Shown: positions 16,275 through 25,538, counted from the first letter of the stretch. The stretch: 64,000 bases of DNA from Prolixibacteraceae bacterium (GCA_003457135.1 DMSQ01000046.1:6887-70886); one strand, 5' to 3'. A program made the numbers and translations. Notes: generated by a model not told the origin, from the letters alone.

Positions 16275-16574
16275 TTACAGGATTTCACGCAACGCGATCG
16301 TAATATCGTTTATGGCCTGTACCCCAGTGCCACTCCAATGAATTTTACCACTTTGAAACAAAACCAGGGCAGGAATGTTTCGAACCTTACAAGAGGAAGC
16401 TATGTCGGGATAATGATCAACATTCACTTTAATAATACGCACGTGTTTCTTAAAATCATCTTTAACTTCCTTTAATACGGAAGGCATCAAACGGCATGGA
16501 ACACACCAGTCAGCGTAAAAATCGACCAATACCGGTTTTGCTGATTTTACGATATGGTTGAACCGATTATTCAT
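16275..16574 (-). CDS. Thioredoxin
   Basis: 99 aa from the preferred ATG at 16574, preceded by AGGAAAG at good spacing. The active site is ADWCVPCRLMPS (WCVPC, versus WCGPC in classical thioredoxin). The cis-Pro region VRNIPALVLFQSGK is intact. A longer reading from 16748 exists in frame, but its extra 58 residues do not look like a signal and overlap another small ORF. The start overlaps the end of that 34-codon ORF by 8 bases. It is the likely partner of the peroxiredoxin downstream. Confidence 0.88.
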   Translation of the reverse strand: MNNRFNHIVKSAKPVLVDFYADWCVPCRLMPSVLKEVKDDFKKHVRIIKVNVDHYPDIASSCKVRNIPALVLFQSGKIHWSGTGVQAINDITIALREIL

Positions 16575-16671
16575 TTTTGCTTTCCTGCTTTGCAATATAA
16601 CTTCCCAGCAAATCGCCCAGAAAATATCCCATTGCAGCCCCCCATAAGGTAGATATTTTGTTTTTAGCCAT
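16567..16671 (-). CDS. Small glycine-rich membrane-type ORF coupled to thioredoxin
   Basis: 34 codons beginning MAKNKISTLWGAAMGYFLGD and ending YIAKQESKNE. A hydrophobic Gly-rich core (residues 10-26, GAAMGYFLGDLLGSYIA) looks like a glycine-zipper membrane segment. The stop overlaps the thioredoxin ATG (AATGAATAA), which favours translational coupling. No family is recognised. Confidence 0.5.
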   Translation of the reverse strand: MAKNKISTLWGAAMGYFLGDLLGSYIAKQESKNE

Positions 16672-16815
16672 TTCTTATTATTTCGAATTGAAACAATAGC
16701 CTGGTTGATAAGTTCAGCCCTTTTGAATAGATAATAAAATACATTCATAGATATTTTTGATATCCATGCTGTAAACCAAACTGAAACAAATCTCCATCAT
16801 TAAACCGGAAGCTGC

Positions 16816-17154
16816 TTATTTCATAAACTCCTGACGTATGGGATTAAAATTATCAATCAGGCGGGCCTGTTGAGAAAGAAGCCGGATCGTATGTTTTTTG
16901 CCTGAAGGTACAGCAAACATATCGCCTGCCTGAAGGTGCTGCTCTTTTTCGCCTTCACAGTAAAAAATAATCTCACCCGAAGCAATATAACAGGTTTGCT
17001 CGTGGACGTGTGAATGATATGGCTCTGCTTCTGCCCAGGGACCATCAGAAAAACTGACGATAACTGTCATTAAATTTGGGGTGTGAATAATCCGTCGTTC
17101 CAGCCCTTCCCGAACGATCTCAGGAGTGCTTTCTGTGAATTTTAGAACTGACAT
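16816..17154 (-). CDS. Single-domain cupin protein
   Basis: 112 aa. Cupin motif 1 is PYHSHVHEQTCYIASGE with the metal-type His pair and Glu-like positions; motif 2 is GDMFAVPSGKKHTIRL. Such small cupins bind a metal and act as isomerases, dioxygenases or sensors; the substrate is unknown. It stands alone, downstream of the sugar cluster on the same strand and separated from it by 131 bp of A/T-rich repeats, and may belong to the carbohydrate genes upstream. Confidence 0.85.
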   Translation of the reverse strand: MSVLKFTESTPEIVREGLERRIIHTPNLMTVIVSFSDGPWAEAEPYHSHVHEQTCYIASGEIIFYCEGEKEQHLQAGDMFAVPSGKKHTIRLLSQQARLIDNFNPIRQEFMK

Positions 17155-17266
17155 ATGGTAAGGATTAATTATTTACGATTTGGTTATTTACAATTTACTA
17201 TTTAAATGGTCAATGGCTAAATAGTAAATAGTAAATGGTTAATTGATCAATGAGTGGGTCGCTATT

Positions 17267-17286
17267 TGACCACTGTGACTGACCAC
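17267..17286. repeat. Dispersed CTGTGACTGA element, copy 1
   Basis: CCACTGTGACTGACCAC directly abuts the DUF6807 stop codon. Related copies occur at 18292, 27890, 38551 and 38747, always at gene ends or between genes. Confidence 0.6.
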
Positions 17287-18191
17287 TATTTCACCGCCTT
17301 AAAAATCTGTTTTTCACTCAGTTCTCCCTGAAATACCAGTAATGAATATTTCAGTACCAAAGGTTGGTCAAACGGAATTGCAACAGGTTTTCGTCCCGGA
17401 AACGCTGCATTTTGCATACTGGCCTTTTTCCTGAGAATCCAACTTTCGGCCGGTGATGGATTCTGTGGATTACTCCAAATCACCACCCCACCCTTTTTGC
17501 CTCCTTCCAGAAATGAACCTGAAATTTTCATCGAATTTCCAGCTACAATAGCAGTATTGACAGGTTCAACCAAACCGGTTTCGCTCGTAAATCTGACATC
17601 CTCAGGCAAGTTCAGTCGAACAGAAAAACCACTGTAGCCTTTTTCGTCATCCGAACCACCAATTGATAAACGATCAGTCAGGGCTAACAGTTTAATTTGA
17701 AAATCAAAACGGCGGTAATTTCCTGATTTCGGGTAAATGATGATCTGGGTTTCCTCGCGCAGGTATGCCTCTGCACCATTTTTCCACAAAGGCGATTTCC
17801 AGTCAACCGAAGTTATGATATAGCCATTTCCTTTGCTCTGCTTAAATTCAAAATTGTTTACCTTTTGCTGAAAGTTTTTCAATTCCCAACCATCCGAAAC
17901 CTGCTGGCCGTCAATTAAAATCTGGTGCCAGGCCCAAAAAACACCGAGATGGTGAAGATGGTCTGCCGGAAAATCTTCAGTAAGGCGAGTGCCATCAGGG
18001 CCGTAAAGTGGGTGGATGTAGTTGCAGCGGCCATAAGCGCCATCTTTGTCTTTCAGACTTTTTTGATAAAAAAACAGGCTGTCTTTCCCTTCAAAAAAAA
18101 GAAATCCTCCATCTTTTACCACTATGTTGATCTGGGCTTGTCCAGCAAACGACAGACCTATCAGGAGAAAAACAGTTATTGGCTTAAGCAT
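17286..18191 (-). CDS. Secreted DUF6807 (PmoA-like) protein
   Basis: 301 aa with signal peptide (MLKPITVFLLIGLSFAGQAQ). Family blocks are YGRCNYIHPLYGPDG, the His cluster DHLHHLGVFWAWH and GDYSGFSVRLNLPEDV-like sequence near residue 190. DUF6807 proteins (often named PmoA family) occur beside Gfo/Idh/MocA and DUF1080 genes in planctomycete and Bacteroidota sugar loci; their activity is not known to me. The gene is the last of a three-gene minus-strand group with an oxidoreductase and a keto-disaccharide hydrolase. The mature protein is probably periplasmic. Confidence 0.82.
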   Translation of the reverse strand: MLKPITVFLLIGLSFAGQAQINIVVKDGGFLFFEGKDSLFFYQKSLKDKDGAYGRCNYIHPLYGPDGTRLTEDFPADHLHHLGVFWAWHQILIDGQQVSDGWELKNFQQKVNNFEFKQSKGNGYIITSVDWKSPLWKNGAEAYLREETQIIIYPKSGNYRRFDFQIKLLALTDRLSIGGSDDEKGYSGFSVRLNLPEDVRFTSETGLVEPVNTAIVAGNSMKISGSFLEGGKKGGVVIWSNPQNPSPAESWILRKKASMQNAAFPGRKPVAIPFDQPLVLKYSLLVFQGELSEKQIFKAVK

Positions 18192-18291
18192 TGAGCTAGT
18201 TTAATTAAGCTTTATGAAAATATTAATAAACAAAACTCCCCGAAGAATTTCCAGAGAGTTTGCTGTAATGCAGCAGTAACTTTTCATTTTA

Positions 18292-18315
18292 CTGACCACT
18301 GTGACTGATCACTTG
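18292..18315. repeat. Dispersed CTGTGACTGA element, copy 2
   Basis: CTGACCACTGTGACTGATC and following bases lie immediately before the stop codon side of the oxidoreductase gene at 18317, an arrangement similar to copy 1. Confidence 0.6.
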
Positions 18316-18316
18316 A

Positions 18317-19663
18317 TTATAGCTTCGGCTCCCATCCTTTTTGGTATTCACGATCCCAAAGTTTCATTCCGTCTTTATCCAAAATTCGGCCAGTTTCGGT
18401 GTTAACCTTATACGATTTGTTGATACGGTACGAAATATTGGCATAATGGGTCAGCATTTGGGTGACTGCACCCTCTTCTATTGGCGAATTCAGTTTGGCT
18501 TCTGTGCCGCGAATCACGTTGAAAAAGTTGGCTACGTGACCGTCGGTCATATCGCCGCCGCCACCTAAAGCAGTTCCGGCCTCGCTTCCTGACGATTTGC
18601 TGTCTTTAATTTTTTTGCCGCTACGATCGAAAAGTGTGTAACCTTCACGGTTGACGAAAACAGAACCTTCGCTTCCGTAAATAATGGTTCCACGATCCGA
18701 TCCGTAAGTTTTATGCCCGTTACGGCTTTTCCCGTCCCATTTGATAATTTTATTTCCGGGGAAGCGGAAAGTAGCGTCCATGGTGTCGTACATTTCCCAG
18801 CCATCGTTCAGAAAGTGGCGTTTGGCAGCTTCTACATCAACTTGTTCAGGATATTTTACCTGAAGCGCCCAACGGGCAATATCCAACTCATGTGTTGCAT
18901 TGTTGCCGGTTTCGGCCGTTCCCCAGTTCCATCCGTACCAGTGCCAGTTGTAATCCCAGATGTCGTGCATATAATCCTGGTGCGGGGCCGGGCCCTGCCA
19001 AAGGTTCCAATCCAGACCTTCCGGAACCGGAGCCTTTTTCTGAACCGGACATTCGCCACGGGTATTGGCATAAAAAGCAACTGCTTTATACACGTCGCCG
19101 ATCACCCCTTTATGTATTTCAGCAATAATTTCCTGCGATTCTTTGGCCGACCGTTGCTGGTTACCCATCTGAACAACCTTACCGTATTTTTTTGTGAAAG
19201 CAACCAGTAATTCACCTTCGCGCGGATTGTGGCTGCAAGGTTTTTCAATATACACATGTTTGCCGGCATTCATGGCCATCCAGGTACCCGGAGCATGCCA
19301 GTGGTCGGGAGCTGCGTTAAAAATGGCATCCACACCCTGATCGTTCCATACTTCGTGAATGTCGCTCACCAAAGTTGCTTTACCTGAAATTTTACCACTC
19401 AGATCCTTGCCCACTTTATCGCGTTGCTTCTTCATCACATCACAGATGTAGGCAACATCCACATTATTTTTTTTGTCCTGAAGCGCTGCATAATAAGCGC
19501 TTACCCTGCGTCCACAGCCCATCAGGGCAACATTGAGGCGATCGTTTGCGCCAACAATCCTTGAATAACTTTTTGCGGTAAAGCCTGAAGCCATTCCTCC
19601 AATAGCAACTCCGGCAGTTCCTACTGCCACATTCCGAATAAATTCACGACGATTTGAATCCAT
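18317..19663 (-). CDS. Tat-exported Gfo/Idh/MocA oxidoreductase
   Basis: 448 aa. The twin-arginine signal is NRREFIRNVAVGTAGVAIGG. The nucleotide domain reads LNVALMGCGRRVSAYYAAL, and YIEKPCSHN is the EKP motif. The long C-terminal half (NATHELDIARWALQV, IIKWDGKS) is typical of periplasmic members. Such enzymes oxidise or epimerise sugar units with tightly bound NAD(P). It lies between DUF6807 and DUF1080 genes; a role in making or resolving 3-keto glycosides is inferred. Confidence 0.93.
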   Translation of the reverse strand: MDSNRREFIRNVAVGTAGVAIGGMASGFTAKSYSRIVGANDRLNVALMGCGRRVSAYYAALQDKKNNVDVAYICDVMKKQRDKVGKDLSGKISGKATLVSDIHEVWNDQGVDAIFNAAPDHWHAPGTWMAMNAGKHVYIEKPCSHNPREGELLVAFTKKYGKVVQMGNQQRSAKESQEIIAEIHKGVIGDVYKAVAFYANTRGECPVQKKAPVPEGLDWNLWQGPAPHQDYMHDIWDYNWHWYGWNWGTAETGNNATHELDIARWALQVKYPEQVDVEAAKRHFLNDGWEMYDTMDATFRFPGNKIIKWDGKSRNGHKTYGSDRGTIIYGSEGSVFVNREGYTLFDRSGKKIKDSKSSGSEAGTALGGGGDMTDGHVANFFNVIRGTEAKLNSPIEEGAVTQMLTHYANISYRINKSYKVNTETGRILDKDGMKLWDREYQKGWEPKL

Positions 19664-19683
19664 AATATTTTGATTTAGTTTTC

Positions 19684-21030
19684 TTAAAGTTTTCTGATTT
19701 TTAAACTTCTGAATTTAACCTGATCATTATGGTACTGAAGCAGGATCGGCGCTTCTTTGACCATTCCAAAATCCTTAAATTCGGCATATTTGCTTCGTGC
19801 AACCAAAGCTTTGTAAATATTCGAACCCCGAACATATTCAACCACCTTCATTCCGTTTAACCAGTGTTCAACTCGATTGTCGGGATAAACCACAATGCGG
19901 CCAAGATTCCACTCATTGGCAGGTTTAGTAAATCGTTCCTGCTTTTCAGCCGGAATCAGGTCGTACAGCGAACCCATGGTACGGTTTCCTGCTGCTCCCA
20001 TTTTGGCGTCTGCATGTTTTTTATCATCCAAAACCTGATATTCGAGCCCGATGGACGGACCGCCATTACCGGTAAAATATTTCACACCACTGTTGGCGCC
20101 TTCAGCAAAATTAAATTCGAACTGGAAATCAAAAGCCGAAAATTTTTCATCCGAAACGATATCAGTTCCCTTAACAGGTTTTTCTTTCGTATTTGCAACA
20201 GCCATCAGGGTTCCATCTTCTGCTTTCCAACCTTCAGCAGGGAATATTTCCTTTCCGGCAGCTTTCCATCCTGAAGTTGTTTTTCCATCGAAAAGCATTT
20301 TCCATCCTTGTTCTTTTTCTGCCTGGCAGAGTGTGTTGGGCAATAAGTTTACCACAAAAACATCCGCTGTTTCGGTTGCTTTCAGATTGGTAGTTTTAAT
20401 GCGGATATTTTTCCAGCGGATTTGTTTTCCGGGCTGAACATCTTTACCAATGGAATGAACCTGAAGGGCAATTAAACCACTTGTAGTCATATCGTCGAGC
20501 ACGTAAGCAACCGGAATTCCGTTTAGCCAGGTGCGAATGCTGCTTCCCACACACTCGATACGGTAATGGTTCCACTCGCTGCCTCCCAGTTTAAATGCAG
20601 GTTTGGCGGCAGGATTTAACTCAACGGTATAAAGCCAGCCCCGTCGTGCTTCGTCGTAAATTCCTCCACTCCATGCACGGGCCGAAGGATCAACCTCACA
20701 CTGGTAGCCATGCACCCTGCCATTCATTACTTCAGGCTTACTTATACTCCGGAATTGTATTCCTGAATTCATCTCATTGGCAACCTGCAGGTCGAGTTCG
20801 AGAATAAAATCACTGTAATCATTGTCGGTGGCCAGAAAAGAATTCGGAGTATTCGAAACGGTTGTACCAACAATTTCACCTTTTTCAACATGATAGTTGG
20901 CCTGACCATTGAGCTGATGCCAGCCAGACAAATCTTTACCATTGAAAAGGGAAACCCATCCGTCGTTCTTTTTTGCAGAAACGGCTGAAACAAACAACAG
21001 GAACGCAAGTAGAATTTGAATTTTTCTCAT
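19684..21030 (-). CDS. Secreted protein with two DUF1080 (3-keto-disaccharide hydrolase) domains
   Basis: 448 aa with a signal peptide (residues 1-19, ending VSA). Two jelly-roll DUF1080 domains follow in tandem, about residues 23-212 (WVSLFNGKDLSGWHQLNGQ) and 235-448 (GWKMLFDGKTTSGWKAAGKE). Each carries the SGIQF/SGVKYF strand typical of the family. DUF1080 includes 3-keto-disaccharide hydrolases and is common in polysaccharide degraders. Ends 20 bp before the oxidoreductase start, so one operon is likely. Divergent from the symporter gene across 230 bp that should hold both promoters. Confidence 0.9.
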   Translation of the reverse strand: MRKIQILLAFLLFVSAVSAKKNDGWVSLFNGKDLSGWHQLNGQANYHVEKGEIVGTTVSNTPNSFLATDNDYSDFILELDLQVANEMNSGIQFRSISKPEVMNGRVHGYQCEVDPSARAWSGGIYDEARRGWLYTVELNPAAKPAFKLGGSEWNHYRIECVGSSIRTWLNGIPVAYVLDDMTTSGLIALQVHSIGKDVQPGKQIRWKNIRIKTTNLKATETADVFVVNLLPNTLCQAEKEQGWKMLFDGKTTSGWKAAGKEIFPAEGWKAEDGTLMAVANTKEKPVKGTDIVSDEKFSAFDFQFEFNFAEGANSGVKYFTGNGGPSIGLEYQVLDDKKHADAKMGAAGNRTMGSLYDLIPAEKQERFTKPANEWNLGRIVVYPDNRVEHWLNGMKVVEYVRGSNIYKALVARSKYAEFKDFGMVKEAPILLQYHNDQVKFRSLKIRKL

Positions 21031-21260
21031 GAGGTTTTTTGGTTTATGATTTAATTAAGAAGTTCCGTGTGCGATAACGGAAACAAAAATAGAAATTTTT
21101 ATGAGTTTTACTTCAATGTTCTTGAACACAAAGTTTCATTTCCGGGTTGTTCCATTACTAACCGAAAAAGCAACTACTCTATGTTTATAATGAATATTAA
21201 TCCCTATTTTTGTTAAAAGTCACACTTCGTTCCTATCAAAATATTTACAATCTTGTCTTA

Positions 21261-22601
21261 ATGAAATCTGTCATCCTGATCGTTTACGCGTTAATCTTAT
21301 TGCTGATTGGAATTTATTCCTTCCTGAAAATCAAAACTCCATTCGATTATTTCCTTGCCGGGAAAAAGACCGGGGTTTGGCTGATTTCGGGCAGTTTACT
21401 CGCTACCATTTTGGGCGGATCGGCTATTCTCGGGACTATCGGGTTGGCAGAGAGCCAGTCGTGGGCATCGGCCTGGTATATTCTGGCTGCCAGTTTGGGT
21501 TTATTAGGATTGCTGCCCATCGTTAAGAAAGTATATGCAAAAGGTAAATTTACCTTACCTGAACTTATAGGCCAATACTACGGAGAATCGGCCCGGAAAG
21601 TGACTTCGGTGATCATTCCTGTTGCCTGGCTTGGAGTTGTAGCTGCCCAGATCATTGCCGGGGCACAAATTCTGGTCAGCTTTTTTGGACTGGAATATTC
21701 AAATGGCGTTTTCCTGACTGCCGGCATTTTCATCGTGTACACTTATATTGGCGGACAGGTGTCGGTGATGAAAACTGATTTGTTCCAGGCTTTTTTCATA
21801 TTGGCAGGTGTTGTATTAACAGCTATTCTGATTCCTTCAGGAAATATTTCAAAACTTCCGACCTTCACCGAAAATTTCCCGTTTAATGCTCACTATTCGC
21901 CTTTCGATTTATTTATCATGGTTTTGACCTTCTCGAGTACATTTGTTGTTGGCCCCGATATTTATTCGCGTGTTTTTTGCGCCAAAGATTCGAAAACGGC
22001 TTTCCGAAGTGTTTTGATCGTTGTCCTTATCCTCATTCCGTTTGCATTTGTTCTGTCGTTTGTCGGTATTTATGCTGCAACATTTCATTCCGGAGCACCA
22101 AACAGCTCGGCCCTGGTCAATCTTGCCAATGTCTATTTACCTGAATGGGCTTCGGGTATCCTGGTGGCAGCATTGATCTCAGCGGTTCTTTCAACAGCTT
22201 CCACAACCCTTCTAACGGCTTCCATGATTTTAAGCGAACTTTTTCACAAAGACATCAACAATCAGAAATCGTTCAAACAAACCAAACTGTTTCTTATTGC
22301 CATTGGAGTTTTAAGTATGCTCATTTCACTGAAGGTCACCTCAATCGTTTCATCGCTTTTGCTGGCGCTTTCGTTTTATTCGGGGGCATTTATTATTCCG
22401 ATGGTTGCAGCTCTTTTCAACCTTCCATATAATAAACGCTTCAGCATTGCAGCTATGCTTTCCGGAGGAATACTGGCTTTATCTGGTAAATTATTGATAA
22501 CGTTTAACCACGTCGAAGCAGGTCAATATGTTCTCATTTCAGGATTTATTCTGAATGCTTGGTTACTTTTTATACCTTTCGGAAGAAAACAACGAATATG
22601 A
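21261..22601 (+). CDS. Sodium:solute symporter family (SSS) transporter
   Basis: 446 aa from the ATG at 21261; an upstream TTG at 21210 is in frame but adds a non-membrane tail. About 13 membrane helices can be drawn. LGGSAILGTIGLAE and the FFILAGV... segments fit the SSS fold, with sodium-site-like Ser residues near STASTTLLTASM. The last bases overlap the dehydrogenase start (ATGA). Substrate is probably a sugar, polyol or glycoside given the neighbours. Confidence 0.9.
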   Translation: MKSVILIVYALILLLIGIYSFLKIKTPFDYFLAGKKTGVWLISGSLLATILGGSAILGTIGLAESQSWASAWYILAASLGLLGLLPIVKKVYAKGKFTLPELIGQYYGESARKVTSVIIPVAWLGVVAAQIIAGAQILVSFFGLEYSNGVFLTAGIFIVYTYIGGQVSVMKTDLFQAFFILAGVVLTAILIPSGNISKLPTFTENFPFNAHYSPFDLFIMVLTFSSTFVVGPDIYSRVFCAKDSKTAFRSVLIVVLILIPFAFVLSFVGIYAATFHSGAPNSSALVNLANVYLPEWASGILVAALISAVLSTASTTLLTASMILSELFHKDINNQKSFKQTKLFLIAIGVLSMLISLKVTSIVSSLLLALSFYSGAFIIPMVAALFNLPYNKRFSIAAMLSGGILALSGKLLITFNHVEAGQYVLISGFILNAWLLFIPFGRKQRI

Positions 22602-23629
22602 AATCACTTGTTCTTGAGAAATACAATGAATTTACCCTGCGCGAAACCGAAATTCCGGATATAAAACCTGGCTGGGTGCTGATCAAAGTTGAAGCTTGCG
22701 GCATTTGCGGGAGCGATGTCCATGGCATGGATGGCAGCACAGGAAGAAGGCAGCCACCGGTAATTATGGGGCACGAAGCTTCCGGAGTTATTCATGAAAC
22801 AGCGCCTGATGTTTGGGGTTGGATGAAAGGAGACCGGGTTACTTTCGACTCTACCATTTCGTGTGGCCAATGTTTTTTCTGTCAGCGGGAAGAAGTTAAT
22901 CTGTGCGAAAACCGCCGTGTACTGGGCGTATCGTGCAACGAATACAGGCAAAACGGAGCTTTTGCCGAATTTATAGCTGTTCCGGCCCACATTCTATACA
23001 AAATTCCTGAAAACATCAGTTTTGAACAGGCAGCAATGGTTGAGGCTGTTTCGATTGCTGTTCATGCCACTTCCATCAGCTCAGTTAAAAAAAATGATAC
23101 AGCCGTGGTAATTGGCTGTGGAATGATTGGGTTGCTTTGTATTCAGGCCTTAAAAGCTGCCGGCTGTGCCAGGGTAATTGCTGTTGATCAGGTGGATGAA
23201 AAGCTTGAAATTGCTCAGGAGTTGGGCGCCGATCTTACTTTTAGATCAACTGATCCGGAATTAATTCAACAGATATTAAACGAAACCGAAAGCCGGGGTG
23301 CTGATATTACCTTTGAAGTTGTGGGAATTGAGCTAACCGTTAATCTGGCCATCAATTGCACCCGAAAAGGCGGAACTGTGACCCTGATTGGCAACCTGAC
23401 CCCGGAAGTTAGAATTCCGCTCCAAAAAGTGGTGACCCGTCAACTAAAACTGCAAGGTTCCTGCGCCTCAGCAGGTGAATACCCACTTTGTCTGGAGATG
23501 ATTGCATCCGGAACGATAAAAGTTGACCGGATGATCAGCAAGGTAGCGCCTTTGGAAGAAGGAAATGAATGGTTCCAACGGCTTTACAACAAAGAAGCCG
23601 GATTGATGAAGGTGATATTGAAACCGTAA
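22598..23629 (+). CDS. Zinc-dependent medium-chain alcohol/polyol dehydrogenase
   Basis: 343 aa. The catalytic zinc site is EACGICGSDVHG with GHEASG; the structural zinc site is CGQCFFCQREEVNLCENR (four Cys). The NAD site is VVIGCGMIGLLCIQAL. It resembles sorbitol/threonine-type dehydrogenases. The ATG at 22598 overlaps the transporter TGA and is preferred over an in-frame start 39 bases upstream inside the transporter. It likely oxidises the imported sugar or polyol. Confidence 0.92.
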   Translation: MKSLVLEKYNEFTLRETEIPDIKPGWVLIKVEACGICGSDVHGMDGSTGRRQPPVIMGHEASGVIHETAPDVWGWMKGDRVTFDSTISCGQCFFCQREEVNLCENRRVLGVSCNEYRQNGAFAEFIAVPAHILYKIPENISFEQAAMVEAVSIAVHATSISSVKKNDTAVVIGCGMIGLLCIQALKAAGCARVIAVDQVDEKLEIAQELGADLTFRSTDPELIQQILNETESRGADITFEVVGIELTVNLAINCTRKGGTVTLIGNLTPEVRIPLQKVVTRQLKLQGSCASAGEYPLCLEMIASGTIKVDRMISKVAPLEEGNEWFQRLYNKEAGLMKVILKP

Positions 23630-23721
23630 AAAGTGGCCAGTCCCAGTATTCAGTGGTCATTGATGGTCATAATTAGTCATTAGTAGTCAATGATTGTCAT
23701 TGAATTGATCTGAGCACGCTT

Positions 23722-23787
23722 ACTATTAATGACGTGAAACAAATGACTATAAATGACGTGAAACAAATGACTATTAATGACTATTTC
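23722..23787 (+). repeat. 24-bp tandem repeat, 2.7 copies (TGACGTGAAACAAATGAC family)
   Basis: Units begin at 23722, 23746 and 23770 with core TGACGTGAAACAAATGAC. Related single copies occur at 27847 and, inverted, at 43955. The upstream 23641-23721 is also rich in GGTCATTGA/AGTCATTAG half-units. Confidence 0.85.
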
Positions 23788-23842
23788 GAGAAAGACAGAA
23801 AATATTCGAATTTGAAAATTTTAACTTTAAACGAACAGAACC

Positions 23843-24976
23843 ATGCCCATCAATGTTGCTATCATCGGCTGTGCAAAAATAGCGCATATCCATGCCAAGG
23901 CCATCCTGCAAATTCCCGAATTAAGTTTTAAAGCGGTTTGGAGCCGGACTCCTGAATCGGCTCAGAAATTTGTTGACCAATATGGCGTGAAATCCTATTC
24001 TTCGATTCCTGAAATGATCAGGAATGAAGATATTCAGATGGCTATAGTCTGCAACGCACATCCCTATCATGCCGACGTGTCCATTCAGGCGATGGAAGCC
24101 GGAGCGCATGTGTTAATAGAAAAGCCTCTCGCATCAACTTTGCAGGATTGCGACCTGATTATTGAAGCTGCCCGAAGAACCGGACGAAAAGCTGGTGTAA
24201 TCAGTCAGCGGCGATGGTACCAGCCAATCGTACGCATGAAAAAAGCCATTGATGAAGGTAAAATCGGAATTCCAATGCTGGGAACAATCCAAATGCTCGG
24301 TTGGCGCGATCAGGCTTATTATGAAAGCGATGCCTGGCGCGGATCGTGGAAACTGGAAGGAGGAGGAGTTTTGGTTAATCAGTCGCCGCACCAGCTCGAT
24401 TTGTTGCAATGGCTCATGGGCGATATTGACGAAGTTTTTGGATACTGGAGCAACCTTAATCATCCGTATATCGAAGTGGAAGATACCGCAGTTGCCATTG
24501 TCAGGTTTAAAAATGGCGGACTGGGAAATATCCTGGTAAGCAATTCGCAAAAACCTGGGATATATGGAAAGGTTCACATTCACGGGAGTAATGGCGCAAC
24601 TGTCGGCGCACAACCTGAAGGCGGGGCCATGTTTATTGCCGGAAAAACCACTATTGCCGAGCCACCCAAACTTGATTTATGGACCGTTCCGGGTGAAGAA
24701 CACCTGATGGAAGAATGGAACAAAGCCGACAGCGATGAATTTCATTCCGTTGACTCAATGACCTGGTATTTCAAACAACAACTGGAAGATTTTAAGGATG
24801 CGATTTTGTGCGACCGCGAGCCTCTGGTAACTGCTGAAGAAGGCCGAAAAACAGTTGAGTTGTTTACCGCCATTTACCGATCGCAACGAGATGGAAAACC
24901 GGTTAAATTTCCGTTGGAACCTGAGTATAACAGGGAAGATATGGATGGGAGGATTATGTACATGAATCGAAAATGA
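23843..24976 (+). CDS. Gfo/Idh/MocA oxidoreductase, cytosolic
   Basis: 377 aa. The NAD motif is VAIIGCAKIAHIHAKAI, with the EKP motif at VLIEKPLAST and the substrate domain LEGGGVLVNQSPHQLDLL. No signal peptide. It acts on sugars or derivatives and follows the symporter and dehydrogenase after a repeat-filled 213 bp gap. Its 3' end (IYRSQRDGKPVKFPLEPE) is duplicated 0.7 kb further on, beyond a toxin-antitoxin module, indicating that the module entered at the end of this gene or of a lost paralogue. Confidence 0.93.
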   Translation: MPINVAIIGCAKIAHIHAKAILQIPELSFKAVWSRTPESAQKFVDQYGVKSYSSIPEMIRNEDIQMAIVCNAHPYHADVSIQAMEAGAHVLIEKPLASTLQDCDLIIEAARRTGRKAGVISQRRWYQPIVRMKKAIDEGKIGIPMLGTIQMLGWRDQAYYESDAWRGSWKLEGGGVLVNQSPHQLDLLQWLMGDIDEVFGYWSNLNHPYIEVEDTAVAIVRFKNGGLGNILVSNSQKPGIYGKVHIHGSNGATVGAQPEGGAMFIAGKTTIAEPPKLDLWTVPGEEHLMEEWNKADSDEFHSVDSMTWYFKQQLEDFKDAILCDREPLVTAEEGRKTVELFTAIYRSQRDGKPVKFPLEPEYNREDMDGRIMYMNRK

Positions 24977-24986
24977 GAAAGGAAAC

Positions 24987-25295
24987 TTATTTAATTCTAT
25001 TCTTTAATCTTTCCGGATTTTGACGGGTATCAAAAACATCAGTTATATAAACCTTCTGGTTTTGAATCTTGTAGATTATTTTGTAGTTGCCTCGGATAAC
25101 GTATCGATGCCCTTCATCCAAATCCATCAAAAATTCTTCAATTTGTCCTGAAAGTGAATATTTTTCCAATTGATTTGTGCTCGAAAGTATGCTATCTCTG
25201 ATATTAGATGCTATGTTTACACCAACATTATTTTTGTAATAGTTGTATGTCTCAGAAAGTGAGTCTAATGCTAACTTGGTCCAGAACACCTTCAT
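24987..25295 (-). CDS. RelE/ParE-family toxin
   Basis: 102 aa. Matches the ParE/RelE pattern: MKVFWTKLALDSLSETYNYY at the start, then the strand-rich centre HRYVIRGNYKIIYKI and the C-terminal VYITDVFDTRQNPERL. RelE members cut ribosome-bound mRNA and ParE members act on gyrase; the C-terminal FDTRQNPERL is more ParE-like. The antitoxin gene lies 3 bp upstream, the usual order. It lies between two copies of an oxidoreductase gene end. Confidence 0.92.
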   Translation of the reverse strand: MKVFWTKLALDSLSETYNYYKNNVGVNIASNIRDSILSSTNQLEKYSLSGQIEEFLMDLDEGHRYVIRGNYKIIYKIQNQKVYITDVFDTRQNPERLKNRIK

Positions 25296-25298
25296 TTT

Positions 25299-25538
25299 CT
25301 ACCAATTTTGAGACATTTTTTCTACTTCATCCTGAGAAAATACTTCCCCTTTTTTGATATTATCATTTGAAATCTTTGCCCGATTCACTAATTCTTGTTT
25401 TGTAAACCTTTTAAGTTGAGGTTTCTGTAATGCTGAATGAATTAACTCTTCAACCTGTTTAAATATATCTTCATCATTTAGAATGATAAGTTGTTCAATG
25501 ATGTTGAATTTGCGTTCCTGAATGTTAACTTGTTTCAT
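25299..25538 (-). CDS. Antitoxin of the RelE/ParE module
   Basis: 79 aa, highly charged and helical, with the C-terminal segment typical of toxin-wrapping antitoxins (RAKISNDNIKKGEVFSQDEVEKM). It belongs to the addiction-module-component type common in Bacteroidota. It is the first gene of the pair and likely represses its own promoter at 25539-25583, a short A/T-rich stretch. Confidence 0.88.
   Translation of the reverse strand: MKQVNIQERKFNIIEQLIILNDEDIFKQVEELIHSALQKPQLKRFTKQELVNRAKISNDNIKKGEVFSQDEVEKMSQNW

Noticed and set aside
23734..23931. 65-codon ORF over the 24-bp repeats
   Set aside because: It is a translation of the repeat (KQMTINDV) and then overlaps the true oxidoreductase start in another frame.
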